Assembly: GCA_017634825.1 (NCBI GenBank)
Contig: JAGBMP010000118.1
Span: 1 to 37,216, forward strand
Origin: Butyrivibrio sp.
GTDB taxonomy: Bacteria; Bacillota; Clostridia; Lachnospirales; Lachnospiraceae
Direction of reading: 5' to 3'
Length of the DNA: 37,216 nt
Positions 1 to 8,790 of the stretch are shown here, one piece after another; position 1 is the first letter of the stretch, and each line of letters starts with the position of its first letter. Below the pieces are notes generated by a model. That model was not told the DNA's origin, searched no databases, and saw only the letters and a list, made by a program, of their open reading frames with translations. Made by a program: the position numbers and the translations under genes.

Positions 1-1560
1 AGTATTTTAAATGTTGAGCATCTGACCCACGGTTTTGGTGACAGAGCTATCTTCGATGATGTTTCCTTCAGGCTCCTTAAGGGTGAGCATATCGGCCTTG
101 TGGGCGCAAACGGCGAAGGAAAGTCGACTTTCATGAATATCATCACCGGTCAGCTTATGTCTGATGCGGGTAAGATCGAGTGGGCCAAGAACGTGAAGGT
201 TGGTTACCTTGATCAGCATGCAGTTTTAAAGCAGGGCATGACAATAAAGGATGTGCTGGCATCTGCCTATGATGAGCTCTTTGACATGGAGCGCAGAATG
301 AACGAGATCTGCGATGCCATGGGTGAGGCAAATGAAAAAGAGCTTGAGGATTATATGGAAGAGCTTGGAACCATCCAGGATCTTCTCACCAATCACGATT
401 TCTACCTGATAGATTCAAAAATTGAGGAGGTTTCAAGGGCTCTGGGCTTTTTGGAACTTGGGCTTGACCGTGATGTCACTGAGCTCTCCGGCGGACAGAG
501 AACCAAGATCCTTCTGGCGAAGCTTCTTTTACAAAAGCCCGATATCCTGCTTCTTGATGAGCCTACAAACTATCTGGATGCAGAGCATATCGTGTGGCTC
601 ACCAGATATCTTCAGGAGTACGAGAACGCATTTATCCTTATCTCCCATGATATTCCGTTCCTCAACAGCGTGGTAAACATCATCTACCACATGGACGGCT
701 ATACTCATGCTCTGGAGCGATATGTGGGCGACTACGACAAGTTTATGGAAGTTTATGAGGCTCAGAAGGCGCAGAGAGAGGCAGCTTACAACAGACAGCA
801 GCAGGAGATTGCCGAGCTTAAAGACTTTGTTGCAAGAAATAAGGCCAGGGTTGCCACAAGAAATATGGCCATGGCAAGGCAGAAGAAGCTTGATAACATG
901 GACCTCATCGAGAAGATTCAGGAGAAGCCAAAGCCTGAGTTTTATTTCAAGACAGCCAGAACCCCCGGCAAGTTCCTCTTTGAGGTAAAAGACCTTGTGA
1001 TAGGCTATGATGAACCCCTTTCAAAGCCGCTTAATCTGGCCATTGAGAGAAACACCTTCACTGTTCTTACAGGAGCAAACGGAATCGGAAAGACAACTCT
1101 TTTAAAGAGTATCCTCGGTATAATCCCTCCGATCTCCGGTAAGGTCCAGAGGGGTGAAAACGTTGAGATAGGCTATTTCCAGCAGGAGATGCCACCGGAT
1201 ATCGAGACCACCTGCCTTGAGGAGATCTGGAATGAATTCCCGGGCTTTTCACAGTACGAGGTAAGGTCAGCCCTTGCTAAATGCGGACTTACAACCAAGC
1301 ACATCGAGAGTAAATGTAAGGTCCTCTCCGGAGGTGAGCAGGCCAAGGTAAGGCTCTGCAAACTTATGAACAGAGAGTCCAATATTCTTGTGCTGGACGA
1401 GCCCACAAACCATCTGGATGTCGATGCAAAGGAGGAGCTTCACAGAGCTCTCAAGGAGTACAAGGGCACAGTTATTATGGTCTGCCATGAACCTGACTTC
1501 TATCAGGACCTTGCTACGGACGTTCTTGACTGCACGAAGTGGACAACAAAGCTGATTTAA
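1..1560 (+). CDS. ABC-F family ATPase, 5' end cut by the window
   Basis: Soluble twin-ATPase protein of the ABC-F class, whose members act on ribosomes rather than in membranes. The reading frame is open from base 1, so the start codon lies outside; the first visible residues SILNVEHL look like the very N-terminus, so probably only a codon or so is missing. NBD1 has Walker A GANGEGKST (bases 103-129), LSGGQ near 484 and LLLDEPTNYLD near 550. A charged linker of about 90 residues (about 745-965) follows. NBD2 has GANGIGKTT near 1075, LSGGE near 1324 and LVLDEPTNHLD near 1387. There is no membrane segment, which separates it from transporter ATPases. Which ABC-F subgroup it belongs to (translation factor or antibiotic resistance) cannot be decided by eye. 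The next gene follows after 18 bases on the same strand. Confidence 0.93.
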   Translation, partial: SILNVEHLTHGFGDRAIFDDVSFRLLKGEHIGLVGANGEGKSTFMNIITGQLMSDAGKIEWAKNVKVGYLDQHAVLKQGMTIKDVLASAYDELFDMERRMNEICDAMGEANEKELEDYMEELGTIQDLLTNHDFYLIDSKIEEVSRALGFLELGLDRDVTELSGGQRTKILLAKLLLQKPDILLLDEPTNYLDAEHIVWLTRYLQEYENAFILISHDIPFLNSVVNIIYHMDGYTHALERYVGDYDKFMEVYEAQKAQREAAYNRQQQEIAELKDFVARNKARVATRNMAMARQKKLDNMDLIEKIQEKPKPEFYFKTARTPGKFLFEVKDLVIGYDEPLSKPLNLAIERNTFTVLTGANGIGKTTLLKSILGIIPPISGKVQRGENVEIGYFQQEMPPDIETTCLEEIWNEFPGFSQYEVRSALAKCGLTTKHIESKCKVLSGGEQAKVRLCKLMNRESNILVLDEPTNHLDVDAKEELHRALKEYKGTVIMVCHEPDFYQDLATDVLDCTKWTTKLI

Positions 1561-1578
1561 GAAAATAAGGTGTTGCGC

Positions 1579-2991
1579 ATGAAGAGAAGACAATTACTGA
1601 TAATACTGGCTACAGCTCTTTTGACAACGGGCTGTGGTGGACTTAATTCCAATAACGCAGCTATCGAGGCAGATACTGCCCCGGCGGCTGAGGCTACACA
1701 AGACATTCAGCAGAATGAACCTGTGGAAGAACCCGAGCCTGAGGAGCCGGAAGATGCGTACGAGCCGGCATATCCTTATGAAGAGCAGCTTGCGGTTATC
1801 AGTGACAATTCTGATCTCTGGGAGCTTACTGAGGAGGATATGGAGGTCTTTTCACCCTTTATAGATTATGGCTATGCAATAGATGATTTGGACAGGGATG
1901 GATATCTGGAGGTGATAAAGACCTTCTGGGGCGATGAGACCAAGCTATATCAGACTTCAATCTATGAGACTACAGATGACAAGGCGCTTAGCGAATGGAA
2001 AATGGATGCCTTCAGAGCGCTGGATGTCGAGCCCTGTCTGAGTGATATTGACAGCGTATACATCATAGAAGATGAAGATGCAAAATACATGGTTTACGCA
2101 ACTATGCGTGAATCTGCCGATGCATACTGGGGCATGAATACCTTCTACAGAATGTTTATCGAGGACAATACGATAACCTTAGAAGAGATCAAGGACGGCG
2201 AGCAGTCCTGGTATTTCGGCAATGAGAAAGAGAGATTTTCCTGGTTTAAGGATGTGACGCCCGAGAATCTGCTGGTTTCTTATGAAAAGAAATACTACCG
2301 GGATGAAAGAGATACAACAGGCCTATACACTGCGTATCTCAATGGAGAAGCAGAGGCAATAATGGACTGCGAATTCGAAGACTATGATGCTGAGGCTGAT
2401 TATCCCATTTATGATTACAAATATATTGACTGCGGAAGTGACGGTGAATATGAGCTTTTGGTCTTTGCCCGCAGTGACCCTGATATGCTTCCTGCCAAAC
2501 TCAGCTTTGTGATCAAAGAGGTCGGAGGCAAGTTATATATAAGATATATAACATATGTAGAGGCTGAGAGACGTGAGGGAAATATCAGCGAACAGGGCTT
2601 TGTAGGTGAATTTGACAAAGGCGGAGCGAATCTTGCGATATATGACTATGGTTTCCTTGATGCTGATGCCAGATATCATTTCTTCTACAAGATGCATTAT
2701 TTCTTGACGGTCAATGATTTTGATTTCGGGGATGATGTAGAGATCGATATGGAGGAGTGGAAGGACACTCAGCTCATGGTCTATTTCCTCTCTGAGGATA
2801 AAAATGATACAGAGCACATCTATTATCATTACACTTATACCGGCAGCAAAAAGTATTACGAGAACGACAATGTGTTTAAGAACACTTTGGAAGAAGCCGG
2901 ATTTAAGACATATACAGAAAAAGAGATCAAGAAGATCCTCACAGATCGTGCAAAAGAAATAGGGCTAGACCCTTCTATCAGAAATGATTAA
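1579..2991 (+). CDS. Acidic secreted lipoprotein, function unknown
   Basis: About 470 residues. I chose the ATG at 1579 over an in-frame GTG at 1570, because the AATAAGG ribosome site (1564-1570) is correctly spaced for 1579. The N-terminus MKRRQLLIILATALLTTGC is a lipoprotein-type signal with Cys19 as likely lipidation site; the lipobox (TTGC) is weak at the -3 position. A Glu/Pro-rich tether follows (about residues 40-62), then an acidic body rich in Asp, Glu and Tyr. The stretch DLDRDGYLEV (about residue 110) looks like a calcium-binding DxDxDG loop, as in FG-GAP/VCBS or dockerin-like repeats, and CGSDGEYELLVF later echoes it. I recognise no enzyme motif. It is probably an extracellular surface protein. 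It lies between the ABC-F gene and a radical SAM gene that has its own promoter, so no operon partner is clear. Confidence 0.8.
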   Translation: MKRRQLLIILATALLTTGCGGLNSNNAAIEADTAPAAEATQDIQQNEPVEEPEPEEPEDAYEPAYPYEEQLAVISDNSDLWELTEEDMEVFSPFIDYGYAIDDLDRDGYLEVIKTFWGDETKLYQTSIYETTDDKALSEWKMDAFRALDVEPCLSDIDSVYIIEDEDAKYMVYATMRESADAYWGMNTFYRMFIEDNTITLEEIKDGEQSWYFGNEKERFSWFKDVTPENLLVSYEKKYYRDERDTTGLYTAYLNGEAEAIMDCEFEDYDAEADYPIYDYKYIDCGSDGEYELLVFARSDPDMLPAKLSFVIKEVGGKLYIRYITYVEAERREGNISEQGFVGEFDKGGANLAIYDYGFLDADARYHFFYKMHYFLTVNDFDFGDDVEIDMEEWKDTQLMVYFLSEDKNDTEHIYYHYTYTGSKKYYENDNVFKNTLEEAGFKTYTEKEIKKILTDRAKEIGLDPSIRND

Positions 2992-3010
2992 AAAATAGCA
3001 CACAATATAA

Positions 3011-3038
3011 TTGCAAAAAATATAAAACGTGATATAAT
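3011..3038 (+). promoter_or_regulatory. Promoter of the radical SAM gene
   Basis: TTGCAA (3011-3016), a 16-base spacer and a perfect TATAAT (3033-3038). Transcription would start near 3045, about 30 bases before the ATG at 3075. Confidence 0.65.
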
Positions 3039-3039
3039 C

Positions 3040-3058
3040 ATTTGTATCAATGACAAAT
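3040..3058. promoter_or_regulatory. Possible operator, inverted repeat at the transcription start
   Basis: ATTTGT (3040-3045) and ACAAAT (3053-3058) form perfect 6-base arms around 7 bases. The repeat overlaps the expected +1 of the promoter just upstream, a typical repressor position. No cognate regulator is visible nearby, and AT-rich arms of this size can occur by chance. Confidence 0.35.
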
Positions 3059-3074
3059 ATAAGAGGATCACGTT

Positions 3075-4166
3075 ATGAGTAAAGACTTTGATATTCAGGA
3101 GTATATGACCAGAGGAGTTGAGCGTGTTGTTGCCGACGCCGTAAGAGCTACTCTCAGAAACCCCAAGGAGAGCGCATATATGGCTAAATTCGCTATTGCC
3201 AGCAGCGCAGCTTCCAAAAAGAGAGCCAAGATGGAAGAGGCAGGAGAACATGTTCCGCCATTCCTTATTGCAAGCATTACCAGCAGCTGCAACCTTCACT
3301 GTGCAGGCTGTTATTCGAGATGTAATGATGCTACCAATGACAATGAGCCTGTTAAGCAGCTCTCGGATGAGGATTGGAGCAAGATATTCGATGAAGCTGA
3401 TGACCTAGGAGTAAGCTTTATTCTTCTTGCAGGAGGAGAGCCACTTCTCAGGCGCGGAGTAATAGAGGCTGCAGGCAAGAAGCAGTCAATCCTCTTCCCT
3501 ATCTTTACGAACGGAACTTTCATGACAGAGAAGTACTTCGACGAATTTGATAAGAACCGTAATCTGATCCCCATCATGAGTATAGAAGGCGAGCAGGAAG
3601 CTACTGACAGGAGAAGAGGAGAGGGCGTATACGAGAAGCTCGTTTCAAACATGGATGAGCTTAAGAGAAGAGGCCTTATCTTCGGAGCATCTGTAACAGT
3701 GACAACTGACAATTTAAAAGAGGTTTCCTCTGAGAGTTTCATCAGTATGATGTCCGAGAAAGGCTGCAAGGCGGTTATTTTCGTTGAATTTGTACCTGTA
3801 GATGAGAATTCTGAGCACCTTGCACCAGGTGATGAGGACAGAGAGTACTTAAAGGCAGAGATCATGAGACTCAGAAGAGAGCATCCTGAGATGGTATTCG
3901 TATCATTCCCTGGAGATGAGAAGAATTCAGGCGGATGCATCGCTGCAGGAAGAGGTTTCTTCCACATCAACTCACAGGGAGGCGCAGAGCCATGCCCATT
4001 CTCACCTTATTCTGATATCAATGTAAAAGACACTTCCCTCAGGGAAGCTATGAAATCCAAGCTTTTCCTGGATCTTCAGTCCGAGGGCGTTCTTCTTGAC
4101 GACCACAAGGGCGGATGCGTTCTTTATGAGAAACGCGCGCAGGTTCAGGAACTTGCTGCAGTATAA
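3075..4166 (+). CDS. Radical SAM protein with SPASM-like C-terminal cysteines
   Basis: 363 residues. CNLHCAGC (residues 72-79) is the CxxxCxxC motif that holds the SAM-cleaving [4Fe-4S] cluster, and AGGEP (119-123) is the SAM-binding GGEP motif. The C-terminal part has Cys288, then Gly-rich spacing to PC at 306-307, and Cys348 in GGC. This resembles the auxiliary-cluster pattern of SPASM/twitch proteins, which modify peptides or proteins or mature other enzymes. An N-terminal extension of about 65 residues precedes the core. Substrate is unknown: no short precursor peptide, transporter or partner enzyme is adjacent. It is monocistronic, with a promoter at 3011-3038 and a hairpin terminator right after the stop. 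Confident in superfamily, not in function. Confidence 0.9.
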   Translation: MSKDFDIQEYMTRGVERVVADAVRATLRNPKESAYMAKFAIASSAASKKRAKMEEAGEHVPPFLIASITSSCNLHCAGCYSRCNDATNDNEPVKQLSDEDWSKIFDEADDLGVSFILLAGGEPLLRRGVIEAAGKKQSILFPIFTNGTFMTEKYFDEFDKNRNLIPIMSIEGEQEATDRRRGEGVYEKLVSNMDELKRRGLIFGASVTVTTDNLKEVSSESFISMMSEKGCKAVIFVEFVPVDENSEHLAPGDEDREYLKAEIMRLRREHPEMVFVSFPGDEKNSGGCIAAGRGFFHINSQGGAEPCPFSPYSDINVKDTSLREAMKSKLFLDLQSEGVLLDDHKGGCVLYEKRAQVQELAAV

Positions 4167-4172
4167 AATACC

Positions 4173-4201
4173 AAAGACCGCCGTAAACAGCGGTCTTTTT
4201 T
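4173..4201 (+). terminator. Rho-independent terminator after the radical SAM gene
   Basis: AAAGACCGC (4173-4181) pairs perfectly with GCGGTCTTT (4190-4198) around an 8-base loop and continues into a run of T to 4201. It lies between two convergent genes. The opposite strand lacks a good T-run, so it mainly serves the rightward gene. Confidence 0.85.
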
Positions 4202-4202
4202 G

Positions 4203-5459
4203 TCAAAAGCCTTTATGTATCAGTCCATCCCCGAATTTATCGCGGATGGATCTTTCCATTTTTTCAAGCTTATCGTCTTTTTCTTTCTTTTCTTTTTCTG
4301 CCCGGAGCTCTTTTTGGCCGGTAGTCATCCAGTCAAAGAGATTGCCCTGCCTGAAGGTCCCGTTATCAAGGTGATCCACACCAACACCCACAAGACGAAT
4401 ACCGACTCCTTCTTCAAAAATACCGTTATCGCCTGTCAGGAGCTCTCCCAGGAGCATAAGAGCGTTTTCGTATATGGTATCCGCATCGTTTGTGGACTCG
4501 GCAAGACGGAGCTGCCTTGAAAAGCGCTTAAATTCACTGGTCTTAACCTGCACGCTTATAGTTCCGCCATAGACGTTATCTCTTTTAAGCCTTGCGGAAA
4601 CTTTATCTGAGAGATGCCTTACAATCGGGGGCATATCCGTCTCAAAATTGGCTGTAGTTATGTCGTTTTTGGTGGTGGTCTCATTGGAGTAGCTCTTGGG
4701 ATCGTCCCTCTCGGGATGTACGGTTTCAGAGCCAATGCCATTGGCGCTCTGATATATGTATTCTCCGGCCTTTTCGCCAAGGAGCGAGGTAAGCAGTTCC
4801 TTGGAATATGACGCAGCATCTCCTATGGTCCTTATGCCGACTGAGCGGAGCTTTTCTGCTGTCTTTTTGCCGCAGCCGTACAGCTCTCCAATATCAAGAG
4901 GCCACATTTTTTCTTTGATTTCCGTTGGGAACAGTGTGTGAGTTTTGTCGGGCTTTGTAAAATCACTGGCCATTTTCGCAAGGAGTTTATTGCTGGAAAT
5001 GCCGACATTTACAGTAAAGCCGAGATTATCCCTGATCTCGTCGCGGATCATCTGTGCGACGTTTAGCGGAAAATCAGGGGATGGATAGATGTCTTTTAAA
5101 GAAGTGACATCAAGATAAGCCTCATCAATGGAGACCTGCTCAAGAACTTCGGAGTAGGTCCTGAGGATACCGATAAAGGCGCTTGAATACTCGTGATAGG
5201 TCTTAAAATCCGATGGAACAACCACGAGCTTGGGACATTTCTGGAGAGCACTTGCTATGGGCTCAGCAGTCTGGATCCCGTATTTTTTGGCAGGGATAGA
5301 TTTGGCGGTAACAATTCCGTGCCTGGTCTTAACATCCCCTCCGATAACGGAAGGAATGGTCCTAAGGTCTATGGAATCGGGATTTTCTTTTAATCTCTTA
5401 ACTGCTGTCCAGGAAAGGAAGGCAGAGTTAACATCCACATGAAAAATGATATGTTTCAT
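4203..5459 (-). CDS. dinB: Y-family DNA polymerase IV (DinB)
   Basis: 418 residues. A translesion polymerase copying damaged templates with low fidelity. Metal-binding acidic residues are Asp9 in HVDVN and Asp112-Glu113 in SIDEAYLD. Phe14 sits where the steric gate excludes ribonucleotides. The helix-hairpin-helix segment GELYGCGKKTAEKL (191-204) and a little-finger domain follow. QGNLF (371-375) fits the QxxLF clamp-binding motif, so the sliding-clamp contact appears intact, though it is followed by an extra Lys/Glu-rich tail of about 40 residues instead of ending the protein. The ribosome site AAGGA precedes the ATG. The gene follows the PurF-like gene on the same strand by 23 bases, so they are probably co-transcribed. 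I see no LexA box next to it. Confidence 0.94.
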   Translation of the reverse strand: MKHIIFHVDVNSAFLSWTAVKRLKENPDSIDLRTIPSVIGGDVKTRHGIVTAKSIPAKKYGIQTAEPIASALQKCPKLVVVPSDFKTYHEYSSAFIGILRTYSEVLEQVSIDEAYLDVTSLKDIYPSPDFPLNVAQMIRDEIRDNLGFTVNVGISSNKLLAKMASDFTKPDKTHTLFPTEIKEKMWPLDIGELYGCGKKTAEKLRSVGIRTIGDAASYSKELLTSLLGEKAGEYIYQSANGIGSETVHPERDDPKSYSNETTTKNDITTANFETDMPPIVRHLSDKVSARLKRDNVYGGTISVQVKTSEFKRFSRQLRLAESTNDADTIYENALMLLGELLTGDNGIFEEGVGIRLVGVGVDHLDNGTFRQGNLFDWMTTGQKELRAEKEKKEKDDKLEKMERSIRDKFGDGLIHKGF

Positions 5460-5482
5460 GTCTCTATCCTTTTATATCTAAG

Positions 5483-6904
5483 TTACTCTTTGCCGCTCCA
5501 ACAGTAGGTGCAAAGCCTGCAGGGCTCGATCGGAATAGCCTCCACCATGTCGTCGAGACGGTGGTAGTGAAGAGATGTGAAGTTGAGCTCTTTTCTGATC
5601 TCTTCGAGCATTGCCTCATACTGAGGTGAATCGGGGTCAGTGTATTTTCTTACGGTTTCTTCGTTGGGACTTGGGTATCCCTCGAGTTTCTCTATTACAC
5701 GTCTTGTAATAAGCTCCATTTCGGAGTTGGAACGTGAGAAGTTAAGGTACTTGCATCCGTAGATAAGCGGAGGACATGCGGGTCTTATATGTACCTCTTT
5801 TGCGCCGCTCCTGTATAAAAACTCTGTGGTTTCTCTCAGCTGTGTGCCTCTTACGATTGAGTCGTCGATAAGAAGAAGGCTCTTGTTGTTGATGAGCTGA
5901 TTGATGGGAAGAAGCTTCATCTTGGCGATAAGATCACGTCTAGACTGAACTGTGGGCATAAAGGATCTTGGCCAGGTTGGTGTGTACTTGACAAAAGGTC
6001 TTGAATAAGGGATTCCTGAGGTGTTGGAATAGCCGATGGCATGAGCAACACCTGAATCCGGAACGCCGGCTACAAGGTCAGGGTGAAGGCCTCTTTGCAT
6101 ATCACGCTGAGCAAGCTTGCCACCACAGCCGTATCTGATCCTCTCTACGCTGAGTCCCTCGTAAGTAGATGCAGGGAATCCGTAGTAGATCCACAGGAAT
6201 GTGCAGATGCGCATTTCGTCAAAGGCAGGGGCCACAATTTCAACGCTCTCCGGTGTGATATAGGCTATTTCGCCGGGGCCGAGTTCTTTATAGGGATCAT
6301 ATCCAAGATTAAGATAGGAAAAACTTTCAAAGCAGACGCAGTAGCCCTCATCTTTGTGACCAATCTCAACAGGAGTTCTTCCGAAACGGTCACGGGCTGC
6401 ATAGATGCCTTCAGGAGTCATAAGAAGAAGGGACATTGAGCCCTTGATTATCTCCTGGGCGTAACGTATTCCCTCAACGATAGTTACTTTCTGATTGATA
6501 ATAGAAGCTACAAGCTCTGTGGGATTGATATCTCCACCGCTCATCTCAAGGAAGTGAGATCTGTTGTCGGCAAAGAGCTTGTTGGTTATTTCTTCGATGT
6601 TGTTGATCTTACCAACTGTGGTAATTGCGTAGGTGCCATGATGCGACCTGACAATAAGGGGCTGAGGCTCAAAATCGGAAATACAGCCGATTCCGAGATG
6701 GCCTTCCATTTTAGCCACTTCATCCTCAAACTTGGGTCTGAAGTAGGACCTTTCTATGTTATGTATAGAGCGGTCGAACCCTTTCTTTTTATCGTAAACT
6801 GCGAGTCCGGCACGACGTGTGCCAAGGTGTGAGTGATAGTCAGTACCATAAAAGAGGTCAAATACTGCACTTTCACGAGACGCTACACCAAAAAATCCTC
6901 CCAT
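5483..6904 (-). CDS. PurF-like amidophosphoribosyltransferase paralogue without the catalytic Cys
   Basis: 473 residues from the ATG at 6904, chosen because CCGGAGG stands just before it; an in-frame extension to 6976 has no ribosome site. The fold is that of glutamine PRPP amidotransferase, first enzyme of purine synthesis: an N-terminal Ntn-glutaminase domain (about 1-230) and a phosphoribosyltransferase domain with the PRPP loop LLLIDDSIVRGT (343-354). PurF enzymes expose an N-terminal Cys as glutaminase nucleophile (CGIxG/CGVFG). Here the corresponding start is MGGFFGVAS, with no Cys among the first 70 residues. Cys234, Cys377, Cys384 and Cys462/465/468 could retain an iron-sulfur site as in Bacillus-type PurF. 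It is therefore probably not a normal glutamine-dependent PurF; it may use ammonia or have a regulatory role. dinB follows in the likely operon. Confidence 0.88.
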   Translation of the reverse strand: MGGFFGVASRESAVFDLFYGTDYHSHLGTRRAGLAVYDKKKGFDRSIHNIERSYFRPKFEDEVAKMEGHLGIGCISDFEPQPLIVRSHHGTYAITTVGKINNIEEITNKLFADNRSHFLEMSGGDINPTELVASIINQKVTIVEGIRYAQEIIKGSMSLLLMTPEGIYAARDRFGRTPVEIGHKDEGYCVCFESFSYLNLGYDPYKELGPGEIAYITPESVEIVAPAFDEMRICTFLWIYYGFPASTYEGLSVERIRYGCGGKLAQRDMQRGLHPDLVAGVPDSGVAHAIGYSNTSGIPYSRPFVKYTPTWPRSFMPTVQSRRDLIAKMKLLPINQLINNKSLLLIDDSIVRGTQLRETTEFLYRSGAKEVHIRPACPPLIYGCKYLNFSRSNSEMELITRRVIEKLEGYPSPNEETVRKYTDPDSPQYEAMLEEIRKELNFTSLHYHRLDDMVEAIPIEPCRLCTYCWSGKE

Positions 6905-6990
6905 TGGAAACCTCCGGATGTAATGCGAATAAATGGTTGACAGATACGCTAACAATAATAGCACAACTATCAGCAATTTTTGAAGTATTT

Positions 6991-7019
6991 TTGATACAGA
7001 TTGATAAGAAAAATGATAA
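6991..7019 (+). promoter_or_regulatory. Likely promoter of the DUF4867 gene
   Basis: TTGATA (6991-6996), 17 bases, TGATAA (7014-7019) in the 170-base region between divergent genes. Moderate match; the start of transcription would be about 50 bases before the ATG. The leftward promoter of the PurF-like gene must lie in the same region, but only a TATTAT-like -10 with a poor -35 is visible. Confidence 0.45.
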
Positions 7020-7074
7020 GGCTTGGTGTATCATTGATTATTGAGGAAGTATTTTGATTTTATAGGAGGACGAT

Positions 7075-7716
7075 ATGAAGATTTATAAGGTTACAGACCC
7101 AGAATTTGTTAATTACGGAAGGATCATTGAGGGGTATGAAGAGGAGAAGAAGCAGATTGAAGAGGCTCTTCGCGACAAGACTCCGATCCCTGAGGGGACA
7201 GATTATGTAGCTGAGGAGAAGGCTCTTCAGGAGCTACCTGCAGCAGAGAAGATCACAAACTCATTATTTGGCGGATCTCCAATGCAGTTCGGATGGTGCA
7301 ACGGACACAACACCAAGCTCAACTGCCTTGAGTATCACCGTTCAAGCGAGATCAACCTCGGAACAACAGACTTTATCCTTCTTCTTGCAAAGAGAGAGGA
7401 GATTGTTGATTACAAGATCGATTCAAGCAAGGTTAAGGCTTTCCTTGTACCAAAGGGAGTTATGGTAGAGGTTTATGCTACAGCACTTCACTACGCTCCA
7501 TGCCAGGCAAGCAAGGATTCAGGATTCCAGGTACTTGTTGGACTTCCTAAGGGAACCAACGTTGGTAAGCCTGATTTTACACCTGCCAATCAGGAGGACA
7601 AGCTCATCACAGCTACAAATAAGTGGCTCCTTGCACACGCTGAGTCATCTGAGGCTAAGGACGGCGCTTGGGTAGGGATTACAGGCGAGAACATCGATAT
7701 CGCGGATGATATCTGA
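7075..7716 (+). CDS. DUF4867 family protein
   Basis: 213 residues, recognised as DUF4867 from MKIYKVTDPEFVNYGRI at the start, FGWCNGHNTKLNCLEYHR in the middle and the VEVYATALHYAPC region. The fold is likely cupin-like, in the style of ureidoglycolate lyase, but no biochemical role is established to my knowledge. Conserved His and Cys in the NGHN, CLEYHR and LHYAPC segments could form a metal or active site. There is no signal peptide, so it is cytoplasmic. TAGGAGG stands 8 bases before the ATG, a strong site. It is monocistronic, convergent with the AraC gene 18 bases on and divergent from the PurF-like gene. Codons are highly regular, suggesting good expression. Confidence 0.82.
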   Translation: MKIYKVTDPEFVNYGRIIEGYEEEKKQIEEALRDKTPIPEGTDYVAEEKALQELPAAEKITNSLFGGSPMQFGWCNGHNTKLNCLEYHRSSEINLGTTDFILLLAKREEIVDYKIDSSKVKAFLVPKGVMVEVYATALHYAPCQASKDSGFQVLVGLPKGTNVGKPDFTPANQEDKLITATNKWLLAHAESSEAKDGAWVGITGENIDIADDI

Positions 7717-7734
7717 CAGGTCACGAGAGCTCTT

Positions 7735-8790
7735 TTACCTGGTTCTGTTTGATGTGGACTGTTTGCGATATGCAGAGGGTGTCATGCCTGTGTGCTTTTT
7801 AAACTGTCTTATATAATGCTCTGTGGTATCGTACCCAACAGCTTCTGCTATGGTCTGCACCGTCATGGTGGAATTGGCAAGAAGATCCTGCGATCTTTCG
7901 ATTCGGACAGTTCGCAGGATTTCTGTGTAATTCATGCCTGTGAGCTCTTTTATCAGCCTTGATGTATATTCGTTGGAATAGTGGAACTTATTTGACAGAT
8001 CCGACAAGGTAACATCTTTGTAGTTTTCCTGAATATACTGGATAAGAGCATAGCGCTGGACATCTACTCTGGAGTCGAACAGGGGCATCTGAACAGATTC
8101 GGAGTACCGTCTTATTATCAGATAGAAGTCGAGGAGTAGGGTGTTTGTTATGGCTTGGTAGTGGTACTCTTCCTTGTTGCGACTCTCTGTTAACATCCAT
8201 ATGAAGGACTCGGAAATGGCCGCGTCCTGGCCGGTCCTGAACATTATATAATCGTTCGCCTTTTTGGCATAAATGTTGTTCAGAAAGAAGGATGAGAGGA
8301 TGTTACGGGTGTTGAGAAAGGAGTAGAACATAGTGTGAAGTGTATCACGGCGTAGCATTATATTTATGGCGATAGTGTCGTCAAATACCGCAAAAGAATG
8401 CCTGATTCCCGGTGGGATCACGCAGAAATCTCCTGTTCTCATCTCAATGGTATTGCCCGATATAGTCTGGGTGCATCTGCCATCGTAAATATATGAGATT
8501 TCAAAAAAGGTATGGCTATGCTCAATATCGGGGCTGTATCTTTCGTGTTTTTGAACAATAATACTGTCATTGTCAGACAGATCAAAAAAGAAATAATCCT
8601 CATAAACATCGGGGATTGTTTCTTTTTTTTCTTTGATCAGAAGGTGCTTACTCAGCACCATTTCCATGTCAAGATTCTTAAGAAATTCTCTAAGCGAATC
8701 CGGGTTCTTACCTGCGAGGTAGTAATCTCTATAAAATGCTTCCACCTCTGTAACATCGTATATATGCTGCTTTAATGCATTAGCGTCCAT
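7735..8790 (-). CDS. AraC-family transcriptional regulator with N-terminal cupin sensor
   Basis: 351 residues. A cupin-like sugar-sensing domain at about 85-140 contains HSHTFFEISYIYDG and GDFCVIPPGIRHSF. The C-terminal 100 residues are a double helix-turn-helix: LSDLSNKFHYSNEYTSRLIKE, then TIAEAVGYDTTEHYIRQFKKH with the AraC signature ending TPSAYRKQ. AAGGAG precedes the ATG. It is divergent from the sugar ABC operon, so by position it is the likely activator of that operon, responding to the imported sugar or a breakdown product. The operon promoter has a good -10 but a poor -35, as expected for an activated promoter. Confidence 0.92.
   Translation of the reverse strand: MDANALKQHIYDVTEVEAFYRDYYLAGKNPDSLREFLKNLDMEMVLSKHLLIKEKKETIPDVYEDYFFFDLSDNDSIIVQKHERYSPDIEHSHTFFEISYIYDGRCTQTISGNTIEMRTGDFCVIPPGIRHSFAVFDDTIAINIMLRRDTLHTMFYSFLNTRNILSSFFLNNIYAKKANDYIMFRTGQDAAISESFIWMLTESRNKEEYHYQAITNTLLLDFYLIIRRYSESVQMPLFDSRVDVQRYALIQYIQENYKDVTLSDLSNKFHYSNEYTSRLIKELTGMNYTEILRTVRIERSQDLLANSTMTVQTIAEAVGYDTTEHYIRQFKKHTGMTPSAYRKQSTSNRTR

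Noticed and set aside
1570-1578. GTG start upstream of the lipoprotein ATG
   Set aside because: It sits inside the ribosome site spacing; ATG 1579 has correct spacing and gives a normal lipoprotein signal.
3026-3074. 8-base inverted repeat AACGTGAT / ATCACGTT around the radical SAM promoter and ribosome site
   Set aside because: The first arm lies upstream of the transcription start, so it cannot fold in the mRNA, and 41 bases of spacing is long for an operator. Probably chance.
3311-3970. 219-codon leftward frame inside the radical SAM gene
   Set aside because: It is antisense to a gene with complete cluster motifs and has the Ser/Leu-rich composition typical of shadow frames.
6905-6976. 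N-terminal extension of the PurF-like protein (hydrophobic leader)
   Set aside because: Starting at 6976 adds a membrane-like segment foreign to PurF and lacks a ribosome site; GGAGG before 6904 decides the start.
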